A stretch of 64,000 nt of DNA from Monocercomonoides exilis (Eukaryota > Preaxostyla > Oxymonadida > Polymastigidae), in contig LSRY02000074.1 of the NCBI GenBank assembly GCA_001643675.2, positions 47,511 through 111,510 of the forward strand. Reading direction: 5' to 3'. Position numbers and translations under genes: made by a program. This document shows positions 51,132 to 63,068 of the stretch, piece by piece (the stretch's first letter is position 1; the number at the start of each line of letters is the position of its first letter). The notes below the pieces were generated by a model. The model was not told where the DNA came from and searched no databases. It saw only the letters and a list, made by a program, of their open reading frames with translations.

Positions 51132-52794
51132 TAAACAAGATCAGACATTTTTTTTTATTTTTGAGCGAAAGATGGAACGAAAGAGACGACACAAAGAACA
51201 TTGCGCTGGAGGATTTTCTCACGAAAAATGATTGCAAAATAAAAAACTGAAATTGTTCACTTTTAATTCCCTTTCGAATATTTAGAGTCTTTTGTGTTTG
51301 TCTTTTTCTGTATTCTTATGAATCAGAAAAAGACAAGTGTTTGTGCTTGCTTGATGTTTCAGGATTGCGCTCTGTTGAATGATGAAAAGTGAGGGAAAAA
51401 TTGATTGTGAAAGAAAAAGGAATTTCACTTTCTCCTTGGCTGTCTTTTTGAGTAAGAGAGAGAAAAACAAAGATATTTTGTGGAGCGGGCATGACTTTGC
51501 AATGAAGGTAAAAAAATGAAAGAAAAAGAAAAAAACGAGTTGTTGCTGGTGAGACAGGGATATGGTGGGAAATGGCATTGTTGCTGTGTGATTGCGTTGG
51601 GCAGGCAAAGCACAGATAAATGAGGATGCAGTTGAGCTGGTGTGCGGGGGGTGCAAAGGAGGGCTGAAAGCGTGTTTTGCCAGCACGAGTCTGCGCTTCA
51701 CTCAGCATCATTTTCAAATGATTTGTTTCTGATTTTTATTCATTCTTGCTTTTTTTGTGTTCGTTTCCATGAGCAGTGTGAAGACAAAAGGAAGACAGAT
51801 GGAGGATGAGGCCGAAATGCTGAAGTGCCAGCAGGGGCATCTGAGCGTGATGGGATTTGTCCATCGGTCAGGGAGAATGCGTTTGTGATGATGAGGCTGC
51901 ACGAAGAGAAGGGATGCGGAGGAGAGGTTTTTGGTGAAACTGGGAATCTGCTGGGAAGGCAGCACAGGAACTGGAAGAAGCATCGAGAAGGGAGGGATGG
52001 AAGAAGAAGAAGAAGAATGTGAAATGCACAAGGGAGAGAGAGAGAGACATATGAATATTGCATGGGGATGGCTGGTGACTGTTTGGAGGTGTTTTGAAGG
52101 CTTTGTCATCTTGTGGATGATGTGCGAGAGGCGGTTTGGGAGCATTGAGCAGCCGCACCACAAGCAAAGGGAGGGAAGGAGCATGTTTGCAGCAGGAGTG
52201 TTCTGGCTTTTGCGAGAGGTTTTGTGCACGGGAAGCGCGATGATAGCAGTTGATTTTGCGATTGGGGAAATCGGGAAAGGTATGCAGAAGAAAGGGCTAA
52301 TGAGAAACAGTCTTGTTGTGCAACTTGCAGCCATGAGAGAATCGCGGCCAAAGACACCAAAAAAATGGAGATGCCCGGAAGGACGGATGCTGATGGATTG
52401 TCGTGGGGGGTGTGTGTGGTTTTTCTTTTGATTATCAGAGGATGATGAGAAAAGGCGAACTTGGGGGCGAAGAGCAAGCTTCTGTCGATGCAGCTGCAGT
52501 GCTTGGTCGCACAAAGCAGTGCACCAATGGCTCATCTCTGCTGCATGCGGACCTCCTATTTCTCCAAACATGCTTTATTTTATTTTTCTTTATTGTGAAG
52601 TTATTCACAATCGAAAACAAAAACAAGGCCTGCACAATTACATGGTGCAGAAAAATGGAAGGAAAATTGAAAAGTGTGGCAAGGGAGATTTGCACTTCAA
52701 CAAAATTATTATTCAAATATTTTCTTCATTTTTTGCGTCACTTGCCCATAAAAATATATCAAGCGATTCAGCAAAGAGAATTTTCTGCAGCAGG
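51132..52794. other. Region without a firm gene
   Basis: It separates two divergent genes. A plus-strand frame at 51931-52431 (166 codons) has a hydrophobic middle (WRCFEGFVILWMMC), and a minus-strand frame at 51714-52571 is Ser-rich. Neither has a motif or clear codon bias, and they overlap each other. Promoters of the helical-protein and S41-like genes should be here. Confidence 0.45.
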
Positions 52795-55700
52795 ATGTAT
52801 TTGGCGTTGGTGTGGCTGGCAGCCGCAGTGCAGTGCCGCTACTGCGACATCAATGCGACAGAGTTTGTGGCGGCGTCGTACCTGGCGGAGTGCCTGGACA
52901 ACTATCCGGTTTGTGTTCTATTTTTTTGAGTTTTTGGTTTGTGGCTGTTCAGCGGGAAGTGTGTCTGCTGTCTGATGCACCAAAATGGATGTTTGCGGCG
53001 CGCTGTGCTGTGTGCAGGTGGAGGAGCTCGGGGAGCTGGTGGAGACGGTGAAGAAGTATCTGGAGGGATATGCGCTGCGGGACCGGGTGCTGGCGCTGCC
53101 GGCGCCGTACAGCGGGCTGTCGTTCGACGTGGTGGGGGAGCTGGAGCGGATCGGGGAGGTGCAGTACCGGAGCGGGTACAAGAAGCACATGGATGTTGGG
53201 GCAGCGCTGTCGCGGCTGAAGGATCCGCACACGATGTACACGATGCCGTGCTACAACTACTACGGGTACTTCAGCCCGTACTCGTTTGAGATTGCGTATG
53301 AGGAGGAGACGGGGCAGCCGCGGGCGGTGTATGCGGTGCCGGGGGCGATGGAGTCGCTGTTTGAGGCGTGCCTGTATCGGGGGCTGGTGGAGGACATCCG
53401 GGACTGCGCGGTTGTGAACATCTCGTACGACGGGGCAGGGTACAGGGCGGAGGAGCCGTGGGAGACGATCGCGCGGTGGGCAGACGAGAACGTGATGATG
53501 TCGCGGAGCCGGGCAGCGCGGGTGAATGCAGCGCTGCAGATGTATTTCTCGTATCGGCTGGCGGGGCTGTTCAGGAGGCCGGAGTCGGACACGATCCGGG
53601 TGCGGTATGTGGAGGGGGCGGTGCGGGAGACGAGCTGGATGATGTACGGGATGTCGGGGGCGGACATCTACGACATCACGCGGCTGTGCCCGCTGAAGGA
53701 GAGTGCGAACGGGACAGACACGCAGGGCGGAGGCAGCAAGCAGGCAGCAGCCTTGTCGAATTGGGGTGCGCAGCACAGGGGCAGGGGAGAGCGGGGCTGC
53801 AAGGGCAGTTGTTGGGGAAAGCGAGCGGAGGCAGCAGAGGAAGCTGCGGGAGATCACGCGGCAGACGCTGATGGGGCATGCGTTTGGCAGGCTGAACTTC
53901 ACGAGGAGTCAGGCTCAGCAGGGCCACAGAGGCCGGGGAGCGACTAACGCAGCAGCGAACGTGCGGTTTTCCGAGAAAGTGCTTTTGGAGCAGGGAAGCG
54001 TGGGGCGCAGGCGTTTGGGCACAGCAGCACTGCGGGACTGCGGCAGCACAGGGGAAGGGCGCAGAACCATCTGAACACCACGCAGTTTGGGGAAGGCGGA
54101 GGATCAGCGCTTGTCATCAAGGAGCGGAGGAGCGGAGGCTGGGGAACAGGGAGCAACGGGAAATACAGGGTGACGAAGCAGCGACTGCCCCGGCTGAGGA
54201 TCAGGCGAGGAGGCAACGAGCATGCGCTACTGAACATTTCAGGTGAAGGGCGAGAGGCAGGAGCAGGAGGCAAGAGGAGGAGCGTTGGGGAGCAGAGAGA
54301 TGGCATTGGATTGGTGTGGAAAAGAGGGGAAAATGCAGCAGGTGGAGGCAGTGAGGCGGAAGAGGAGGATGTGACAGTGCTGTATGAGAGCGAGGCGTTC
54401 AGCGCATATTATGTTGAATCGGAGCGGATTGGGGTGTTGAATGTGGACTCGTTCAGCCCTGAAGACGAGAAGCAGTTTGTGGCGAGTGTGTTTGAGACTC
54501 TGCGGTGGCTGCGGGAGGAAGGGGAGAAGGGGGAGAAGGGGGAGAAAAGGGAAGGAGAGGCAGGGAAGGTGCGTGTTGTGGTGGATGTGCGCGGGAACAC
54601 GGGGTCAGCAGGGCTGGGGCGGGGGCTGCTGCATGTGCTGTTTCCGGGGGAGTATCCGCTGTATGGGCGGGAGAGGTTTGTGAAGAGCATGGGGAACATG
54701 CTTGTGGCAGAGGGGCTGGCAGGAGACGGCGGGGTGGAGGCGGTGGAGTATGAGACGCAGAAGAAGAAAGAGAAGTGGCTGAGCGAGGAGGAGGTGCGGG
54801 AGGAGGGGAGTGGAGACGGGGCGGTGCGGCGGGAGCGTGTGTGGACGCGGGTGTATGCGCTGAACAGGGAGGAGAGCGACCTGTTTGGGAAGTGGGCGGC
54901 GTCGGTGGAGTGGGGCGGGGAGAGGCTGTTTGATGCGGAGCATGTGATGGTGGTGAGCGACGGGCTTTGCGGAGGGGTATGTGGGCAGTTTGTGAAGCAC
55001 ATTGCGGAGCGGCACCTGGCGAAGGTGGCGGTGATAGGGGCAGACCCGACAGATGCAGAGGGGGATGTGGATGTGGGGTCGTTCAGCGGAGGGGGAGCGG
55101 TGGACGAGGAGGAGGTGCGGGCGCTTGCAGCAGCGAAGTATGGGGAGAACGCGGAGGGGATGCTGCCGGCGAGGCTGCTGCGGGAGGGGCAGACGGTGTC
55201 GTGGGGATGGAGGACACGCTGAGCTTTGGGGTTGGGGAAGAGGCAGAGTCGCTGGAGCTGAAGGTGTGTGGGGCGGATGTGGTGGTGCTGTGTTCAGTGA
55301 CGCCTTTGGCGATGGAGGTGGATGAGCGGCTGCGGGTGGCGGTGGGGGTGGGGCAGGGGATGGAGCGGCTGGCGAGGTGGGAGGTGCGAGAGACAGCAGA
55401 ATGCGCAGCCGGGCGGCTTGGCAGAGGCAGAGGCAGCGGCAGAGGAGGAGGAGGAGGAGAGGCAGCACATCAAGCACACTTCACGCAACTCAATTCATCC
55501 ACTTCATCCACTTCATTTTCATCGTTGACGGCACAATCGACTTCGGTGTGCGAGAGATGAGAGCAGAAGGGAGGCGCACCGGGTGCTGGGGCGCGGGGTG
55601 GACGAGGCGACGGGGAGTTCTGCGAGACAGGGTGCGTGTCGGCGGGGTGCGAGTCGGGGTATTACGAGAACTCGCGAGGGTTGTGCAGCCGGATTCCGAG

Positions 55701-56277
55701 TGTGAAGAGTCCGCTGTGCTTTGTGCCGGAGAGCGAGGAAGAGGCGGCAGCAGAACAGCAGCTGGCGCGGAACAAGTGTGTGGGCAACAGCACGAACAGC
55801 ACGAACAGCACAAATGGCACAAGCAGCAATGAAGCACAGGGCGCAGCAGGCAGCGGGGAGCAGGTGATGTGGCGTTTGTGCTGGTGCCGATTGTGTGCGG
55901 GGCGTGTGTGGTGGGGTGGCAGTGGTGTTTGGGGTGTGGTGGAGGCGGCGGGGGTGCAGATGGAGAGGCGGTATGCGAAGGCGGCGGATGGCGGGGTTCG
56001 TCGCTGGCAGCAGCACCGGCGCTGCTTGGGGCAGAACACCCGGGAGGCGAGAGGAAGGAGAAGGAGAAGGAAATGGAAGAGATGAGGGAAGAGGGAGCGA
56101 CAGAAGAAAAGCAGAGCAGAGGGGAAGGCGGGGTGGATTTGAGCTCTCCATGGGTTGGGAGCGGAAGCAGCAGGAGCAGACAGGGCATTGATGATGGAGG
56201 AGGAGGAGGAAGAGAAGAAGAAGAAGGAGGAGGAGGAGGAGGAGAAGAGGACTTTGGGGAAGAAAGAAAAGGGTGAT
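52795..56277 (+). CDS. S41-like membrane-anchored peptidase homologue
   Basis: Exon 1 is 52795-52908 (signal peptide MYLALVWLAAAVQC). A phase-0 intron (52909-53017) joins NYP to VEELGELVETVKKY. The N-terminal part has SRLKDPHTMYTMPCYNYYGY, typical of S41 (CPAF/tail-specific) relatives. The core follows in 54170-55200 with VRVVVDVRGNTGSAG and VMVVSDGLCGGVCGQFVKH. The usual nucleophile Ser of the GxCxSTC-type motif appears as Gly, so activity is doubtful. Further on are a beta-rich stretch (from 55200, after a one-base frame change), a short Cys-rich piece (SAGCESGYYENSRGLCSR), Asn-Ser-Thr repeats, a membrane helix (VAFVLVPIVCGACVVGW, about 55867) and an acidic tail to 56277. Frames also change between 53.74 and 54.07 kb, with a TAA at 53945 in one. 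The architecture parallels the papain-like gene at 41.5 kb. Confidence 0.65.
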
Positions 56278-56627
56278 TTGAAAGAGGGAAGAGGAGAGAA
56301 GGGAGAATTTCAGAAGTCGTGTTTTTCGCGCAAGCAGAGAAAGTGCTGTGCTTTGTCGAGTGGCGCCAGCAGGCGTTTCTCTGAACTGTCTTCATATTAG
56401 AATTTTGAGTTGCCTTCCATGCTTTGCTTTTGTTTTTAGCATTTGCAGAAATCCCATTTGATTTGAAGGCATTTTAGGAAAAGAAAACATAAAAATGCAG
56501 ATATTTCTTTTCTTTTCTTTTCATTTTTTTTCACTTTTTGTTTTGGCAGATGCCCTGCAACAAAAATACAAATGCAAAAATGCAAAAATAAAAAAATATA
56601 AACAGAATAAAAACACATTCGAAATGC
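56278..56627. other. Convergent intergenic stretch
   Basis: It lies between the 3' end of the S41-like gene and minus-strand coding sequence ending at about 56628. AT-rich, no gene seen. Confidence 0.5.
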
Positions 56628-59121
56628 TCACTTGCTTCGCTCCAACCCAACCATTCTGCCCACAACACTCAGATCTCCAGCACCCTGTGCATTGGCCAGC
56701 GGCAGTATCGACGACGAAGAAGGCGAAAGCGAAGGGGAAGAAAGCGTTTTGAGAAGACTGTGCGAGGGGTGCGGAGAAGCTGGCGCATCTGAATGAGCGG
56801 TGGAACCCGGCACACCTCGTCTGCAAGCAGGTGCAAGCTGCTTGGCCCCTTTCTTCCAGGTGTCTGCGATCCGGTTTGCTTCGTCTGCTTCGCCCGCTTC
56901 TGCCGATCAGCTGTGCCCAGAGCAGACACAGGACAAGCTGCCTTTCTATCTCCCATTCCTCTCACCCTGCTCTGCCCTTCTACTTCTCCTCCTCCTCTTT
57001 CTCCTCCTCTCTCTTCTCCAAATGCTCCCACTTCCAGAACGCGCTCTTCACCGCAGCCTGTCACGCACAGATGTTGCTCACCAAATGCACCTGCATCCGC
57101 AGCTGAGCCGCTTTTCTCCACCAGTGAAGCAAATGATGACTGCTGAAAGCTGCTCGAAGCATGCTCCCCTTTGGCGAATTGTTAGACGAGGCCAGACATC
57201 CAGCTCCTGCTTCCGCTCCAATTGCTTCGCCAGCGTTGTGCAACACAGCATCCACACCCTGCACCGTGTGCTGCATCAGTGGCAGAACACTCTCCGACTC
57301 GCCAGCCCCATCCCCACTCAGCCTGGCCAATCCGAGTCCTGCTCTCGCGCCCTCGCTCAAGCACCCTTCTCTCCCATCGCTTTCTTCCACAACAACCGAG
57401 TCTCCATCGTCTGCCTTGCTCCATTCTCTGTGCCCCAACGGCAATACCTCAGATCTTTCTCTCTCTCCTCCTCCTCTTCCAATCTCTCCTTCCTCTTTCC
57501 CCTCCTTTTCCTTCTTTCGCTCCAAAGTCCCCTCCTCCTTCCTCCTTCCACAACATCTCCATCCCATCCTCCACTTCTTCCACTGGAGTTGTGGCCGGCG
57601 CGCCTGGCCCAGTTGATGCTGCCAGCATGCTGCTCCCCAACCCTCCCCTTCTTCGCTGAGGCATCTGTGCTGTCTGTGTGCCGGAGCAGAAGCTCCCATC
57701 TCCCGACTCCTCCACTTGCACTTCCATTCTCCTGCGCCCATCCTTCCTGCCAGCAACAGGCCCATGCTGTGCTGATGAGATGTCGGGCAATAAATGCGGC
57801 GGTGCCTCAGCTTGCGCGTCATGCAATGGAGCACAAACCAAAGAACGCTCACCCACAGCAGCACCTGCGGAATTCAAGGCTGCCAAGCTGGAAGGCGTCG
57901 ACCATGGCAGTGCCGACCTGTTTCGGGGCAAGCCACGAAGCCACCGCAGCGGCCGGCCTCCTCCACCCAACCGTTCTCCCACCCCACCCATTGGCCTCTC
58001 CTTGCCATGCTCTGCATCCACCCCATCAATCGCCACACTCCCGCTTTCCTCCCACAGACCCGCATCCCCTGCGATTTCGGCCGCTTCCATGCTCTTTCTG
58101 CCTCTTTCCCTCTCTTCTGCTCTGCACCGCCCAGCCATTGTCTCTGCTGCATGCTTCCTCCAACAAATGCACTCTCTCCGCCGCAATGCAACTGCACTGT
58201 CCTGCCCTGCCGGATCTGGCCGTGCTGCCCCTCAAAACCCCACTCTCCCTCATCCTGCCCCAAACACCTCTCCACCTTTGGCCGCTTCCCTCCAGACTCA
58301 CCACATCCACCCAAACCACCCAAGCAGGCCTCCAGCTCCCGCCTTTTGCCTGCCTGGGCTTCTTCCTGATATCCTTCCTCAGACGACTTTCCAAACGGCA
58401 ATGGAAAGGGAGCAGCTGTCACTGCTGTCGATGCTCCTTCCTCTTTCCTCTCCTTTCTGTGCTCACACTTTCCTGCTTCAACAATTATGCTCTGCCTGTC
58501 TTTTCTCCATCCTCCTCCCCAACCATCTCCTTCTCCCACATTCACATCAATCTCCTCTTCATTCTCTTCTTCAATCTCTTCTTCTTTCTTTCTTCTGCTG
58601 GCTTTCTCTCTCCTCTCCTCCCTCAAAGCCTTCTCCCCTTCTTCCTCTCCCTTCCTTCTGCTCTCCCCTTTCCTCTCCCCTCGCACCTTCCCATCCCGCC
58701 CTCGCTGCTTTCCCAACAAAAAGTGGAACAATCCCCGAATAATCGCCGGAGACATTTCTGTCTGCATGCTGCTCAGCTTCCTGACATCCCCCTTTCCCCT
58801 GTCCGTCTTCGCCCTGCCCAGCTCCCTCTCCTCCACCACCGTCCCTGCCTTTTGCTCTTTCAACCCCCTCCTTTCAACCCCTCTTTCAGTTCTCCCTGAT
58901 CCACCCACTCCATCAATACCGCTCGGCAAGCCCTTCAACGCCCCAACACCCTGTTTCGCTGTCGGTGCAGGGCTCCACCCTGAGCACCCCAGTCTTGTGC
59001 TCCTCGGAGTGCTCAGCAACCGCACAGCAGGCACTGTGCTCCTCGGCTCGTCTTTCCCATTGCCAAACGGAGAAATGGTTGCTCCTTCTTGGACCCCGGA
59101 GCCTGACTCCTGCTGCTCCAC
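56628..59121 (-). CDS. Hypothetical charged protein(s), minus strand
   Basis: Minus-strand frames at 59121-57874, 58186-57449, 57121-56669 and 56813-56628 carry charged helical sequence. An example is MSPAIIRGLFHFLLGKQRGR followed by Glu/Lys/Arg-rich sequence; the end reads LSVVGRMVGLERSK. The plus strand over the same interval is open for 699 codons (56800-58899) but reads as Ser/Pro/Leu low complexity. The minus strand is favoured by composition and because it follows the ZSWIM2-like gene; it could be the C-terminal continuation of that gene. Exon structure is unresolved. Confidence 0.4.
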
Positions 59122-59894
59122 TTCCCTGCTCCTCCCTTCCAGTCTCCTGCCTCTCCTTTCCCCTGCCCTTCAATCAGCCTGCCTCGCAACAAAAGCCCAA
59201 TTCCTTGCTGCTTTGCTTTTCCAAATGCCCTGCTTTCAATCCCAACCTCTTCAAACCTCTTCTTCTGCTTCTGCTTTTGCTTCTGTTTCTTCTTCCTCTT
59301 CTTCTCTTCCCCCTTTCTGCTCTCTGAGTGCCTCTCCTGATCCTTCTTTTCTCTCCCCACTCCATGCCCTGCTCCTTTTTCCTCTTCTTCCTCCTCCTCT
59401 TCCTCTTTCATTTCTCTCCTTCCTCCTCCTCCTCCTTCTCCTCTTCCATCTCCTCCTCCCTCTTCTCTTTCATCCACTTTTCCACCATCTCTTGCCAGCT
59501 CTCCCCTTTCCCCTGCTGTCTCCTCCATTTCCCCTTCCAATCCTTTCTTTTCTTCTCGTGCCACTCCTCCCATTCTGTTCTGTGCACCTCCAAATCTCCC
59601 CTTTCCACACGATCCTGTGCCACCACGCGTATTGCCCCACCTCTTTTCTGCGCTTCCCTTCCTTTCCTCTGCTTTCCCTTTTGATTCATATCCAACACCT
59701 GCCCCCTTCCTTCCTTTCCTCCTCTTTTCTCTGCTCCTGCTCCTGCTTCGGCTCCTGCTTCGGCTCCTGCTTCGGCCTTTGCTCCCATCTCTCTCCGCTC
59801 CTGCGCCTTCCAGCCTCTTCTCCCGCCTGCCTGCTCAGCGTCCATCCCTTTGCCACCTTCCCTTTCGGTGCCTGCTTCACGCACACACCCTGCC

Positions 59895-61600
59895 TCACCC
59901 TCGCCCAAACACATCCCGCCGTGCCAGAAATGGGTCGCGCAGGGCAAGTGCAGACGATGGCGGAAACAGCTCAAAAGAGTGCGAGAACAAAGATGAAAGA
60001 GAAGGCGACGTCGAAGGCGACGAAGATGGCGAAGAAGGCACCGAGTCCGCCAGCAGTGCTGGGTCCACCAAAGTGCCTCCCCTTCCACCATCCCACACGC
60101 CGCTCCACTCGCCTTCAGATGCCTCCTGCAGCGCTGATGACGTGCCTGCCAGAGACATTGATGAACCCCCAGGGATTATCCGAGGCAGACTGCTGCTGCC
60201 CCATCCTCTCGATTGCGGATGCTGCACAAACACTGCCTGTTGCTGCTCGCTCATCCCTTCTTCTTCTCCTCCTCCTCCTCCTTTGCTCCAATCAGCTGCG
60301 CCTGCGCCCTTCCCTTTCCCTGCCCCCACCATCACTTGCGCTTCGGCTGCTGCTCTCTCCAAGATGGCTGTATTCGATCGCTGCTTCGTGGTCCATCGGG
60401 CATTCGTCCCGCACCATCAGCCTCCGGTCAATGCACTCCGAGTGGAACACATGGCCGCACGCCAGCTGCCGCAGCGATGCCCCTTCCTTCCCGCTTCCTC
60501 TGCTTTCCCTCCCGCTCCCCCTTTCCCCAAGAGCGCCTGCCGGCACAGCATGCACTCGTCCCGCACCCCGCTTGGCAAAGCTCGCGTGTCTGACGACGGC
60601 GCCTGCGTCTCGTCCGACGGCGGCGGATGCACATAGTCAAACACCTTCGAAATCAGCTCTGCTGTCAGCGGAAATGCCCGCTCCGGCCCTGCCCCTCTCC
60701 CCTTCCCTTTCGCTGCCTCAATCACCCGCGCCTCGCCCTCTGCCCAGTCCCGGCACAAAAGCGTGTGCTGCCCGTGCGCCCCGCTTTTGAAGCACGGCAC
60801 ACACATCCCAAACCCCGGCACACACTGCACCTCAGCTCCGGCCCTTTGATCGGCGCCATCCCGCACACACTGCACCTCGTGTTTCCATGCACAAACGGCG
60901 ACGGCCCACCCCGCGCTGCCTTCTTCTCATACGGATCCCACGCTGCCCCGCAGTACGGGCAGCACACAGCAAGCCCTGCCCCTTTGTGGAAGCACTGCCA
61001 CAACAAAATGCACCCCCAATGGACACTCAGCCCGCACCCATACCGGCAGAAGCTCAGCCGCTGCCTCCGCTCAAGCCGCTGCTGGCACAGGATGCACACA
61101 GTCGTTTCGCTCAGCGCCTGCTGCTGCACCTCTCCCAATTCCTCCTTTTCTCCTCGCCCCAAACTGCCTACCGGCTGCATCTTCTGCGCCAAATACCCGT
61201 CCACCACCGCTGCCAGCTCGCCCTGTGAACCCCGCTGCCACGACAGGGGGTTGAAGCACGGCACCCGGCACAGCCGCGTGATGACAAATGAAAGGTGAAT
61301 GCAAAACTCCCTCTCCCCACCCTGCACGTGCACCGGTTCAGACACCCGAGCGTGGCGGTGTTTGCTTTCCCGGACGCGTCCCGCACCACAAAAGAAAATG
61401 GCGGAATCACACAGACCAGCGTGAGCCGAGAATGCTCAGCAAGCGCTTGAATCGTGCTCACTGCTTCGTCTTTCTCCCCGACCCACGCCGCCTCCCGCCG
61501 TTCCGCTGCGCACTCCTTCTGCCCTGCCTGCAGCATCCCTGATGCACTCTGTCCAAGATAAGCCCGCTTCAAATACTCCAGATATATTGTTATGGGCTCT
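59895..61600 (-). CDS. ZSWIM2-like E3 ubiquitin ligase (SWIM, RING, ZZ, RING)
   Basis: Domains in order are: an N-terminal region (LGQSASGMLQAG ... FSFVVRDASGK); a SWIM zinc finger CTC ... FCIHLSFVI; RING 1 (CILCQQRL ... CGLSVHWGCI ... CCPYCGAAW); a ZZ finger (RCSVCGMAPIKGPELRCSVC, then MCVPCFKSGAHGQH); and RING 2 (CMLCRQAL ... LACGHVFHSECIDRRLM ... CPMD). This order is that of ZSWIM2/MEX, an E3 that ubiquitinates substrates and itself. The frame changes by one base at C runs near 61315-61322, 60813-60816 and 60517-60528, each inside a conserved domain. The metal ligands are intact if frames are followed. The start is upstream of the first recognisable codon (about 61600) and no ATG is fixed. 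After RING 2 a Ser-rich tail runs to about 59895 and may continue. Confidence 0.8.
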
Positions 61601-61967
61601 CTTTTTCTTCTTCAATTTACAAACACACACTTATTTGCGCGCAAACAAGCATAATACGGATGTCTTAGAGCGTTCAAATTTGAATAATTATTTTATAATG
61701 TTATTTATATTATAGATATATTTTTTGTATTTAAAATTGCTGAAATGTTTTGGTGGTGTAATTTCTTTAAAAAATTTTATTGATTGAAAACAAATTTTTG
61801 AATTTTTATTGAAAACGTGACAGAATTGTTTTTAAAAGCTTAGAAAATATGAAAAAACATATTAAAATGATATTATTCAAATAAGAAAAATATCTAAGGC
61901 TCATATTCAAAAGCGCTTGCCCAATCTCCTGCTCCAAAATCTTCATCAGATTCAATATAGTTATCTT
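61601..61967. other. AT-rich flank of the gene block
   Basis: No gene is supported. The minus strand at about 61960-61900 reads SDEDFGAGDWASAFEYEP then stop, an acidic end that could be the tail of a lost ORF. Confidence 0.4.
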
Positions 61968-62006
61968 ATTAATCACATTTTCCATATTATGGAAAATGTG
62001 ATTAAT
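61968..62006. repeat. Perfect 39-bp palindrome
   Basis: Two 19-bp arms around a single central T; the right arm reads TATGGAAAATGTGATTAAT. It replaces the outer left end of the adjacent foldback element. Confidence 0.9.
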
Positions 62007-62007
62007 T

Positions 62008-62240
62008 AAAGTTCCTTTTGTTTAATTTTCAAATAGAATAAAAATTTCATATTTCAATCAATTTTCTTTTCCCAATCACTTGATTTCGATGTTATGAAAA
62101 CAATATTTCAACAATGTTTATATTTCCATTTTAGTTAAGTTTCGTGAGTGTGAACAGAAATGTGATAGAAAAATAAAATTTTAATTTGATTTGAAAATGA
62201 AACAAAGGAACTTTTCATAAAAATTTTGACAAATCAAAAT
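62008..62240. repeat. Foldback MITE, copy 2
   Basis: It shares with copy 1 (19136-19387) the left half AAAGTTCCTTTTGTTTAAT and CATATTTCAATCAATTTTCT, and the inverse right half ending GGAACTTTTCAT and TTTTGACAAAT. The outer left 25 bp of copy 1 are missing, where the palindrome begins. Confidence 0.75.
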
Positions 62241-62513
62241 AAAAGAATACTCAATTTTTAACTTTGTTATTTTTCAATTCTGTTTTTCCAAAAATTAACA
62301 ATAACTGATCTAAAAATGAAATGAGGGAATTCTGTTAAAAAATAAATAAATAAATATATGCAGGAAGAAGAAGATTGCATATCTAACCAAACTGACGAGT
62401 AAGAAATGTTAATAAGGTCAGTTATGAATAGCTATGAAGATGAAAAATGAAAACTTTTTTTTATCTTTATAAATAATTAATCTTCTTTTCCTTTTTGTTT
62501 TCATTTACATAAA
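62241..62513. other. AT-rich spacer
   Basis: Short TAAA repeats, nothing coding seen. Confidence 0.5.
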
Positions 62514-62990
62514 GTGAAAGAATCGTATGAAATTATATATGACGATGCAGATGGCGAATATGACATGATCCCTCATGCCACGATTCAGGATACCAATAAA
62601 ATAGTAAAGGAAGCGTGGCTAGGAGAATTGTCGACAAAAGTTAAACGTGTTGACAATGACCATTCAGTCTTTGTCTCAGAAATGGAAGAAGGAACGAGCA
62701 GCGAAGAAGAAAGCGAAAATGAAAGCACAAAGAAGGAAGAGAGAAAAGGATTCATTTAAGAATGCGGACTCAAACGAAGAAAAGTGGAAGATGAAAGTGA
62801 AGAAGAAAAAGAAGAAGATAAAAAAATGAATAGTCGAAAATATTTGGATGATGATGATGTGGATTCGGAAATCACATGCCAAAAGATTTTTGTTTTATCA
62901 CGCATCACACGCAAATATTACGAAACTTGTTCATTTTTTCTGAGAAAAAAAAATATCAATTATCTCAAGGAATTCTTTGTTTTTTAAAAA
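62514..62990 (+). pseudogene. Decayed acidic ORF, mobile-element-like
   Basis: Frames at 62514-62759 and 62784-62987 together encode an acidic protein (YEIIYDDADGEYDMIPHATI, then Glu/Ser-rich). They are joined only by a frame change near 62750. No family is recognised. Its position next to a foldback MITE and the broken ORF that follows suggests mobile-element remains. Confidence 0.35.
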
Positions 62991-63068
62991 TGAAATGAAA
63001 AAAACTGAAGATTTAAAACAAAAGATGAATTTTTTTAAAAAAAAAGAAAGAAAATGAGACATAAAATT

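Noticed and set aside
56800-58899. 699-codon plus-strand frame
   Set aside because: Leu/Ser/Pro/His-rich antisense-like composition; minus-strand frames have better mixed helical sequence.
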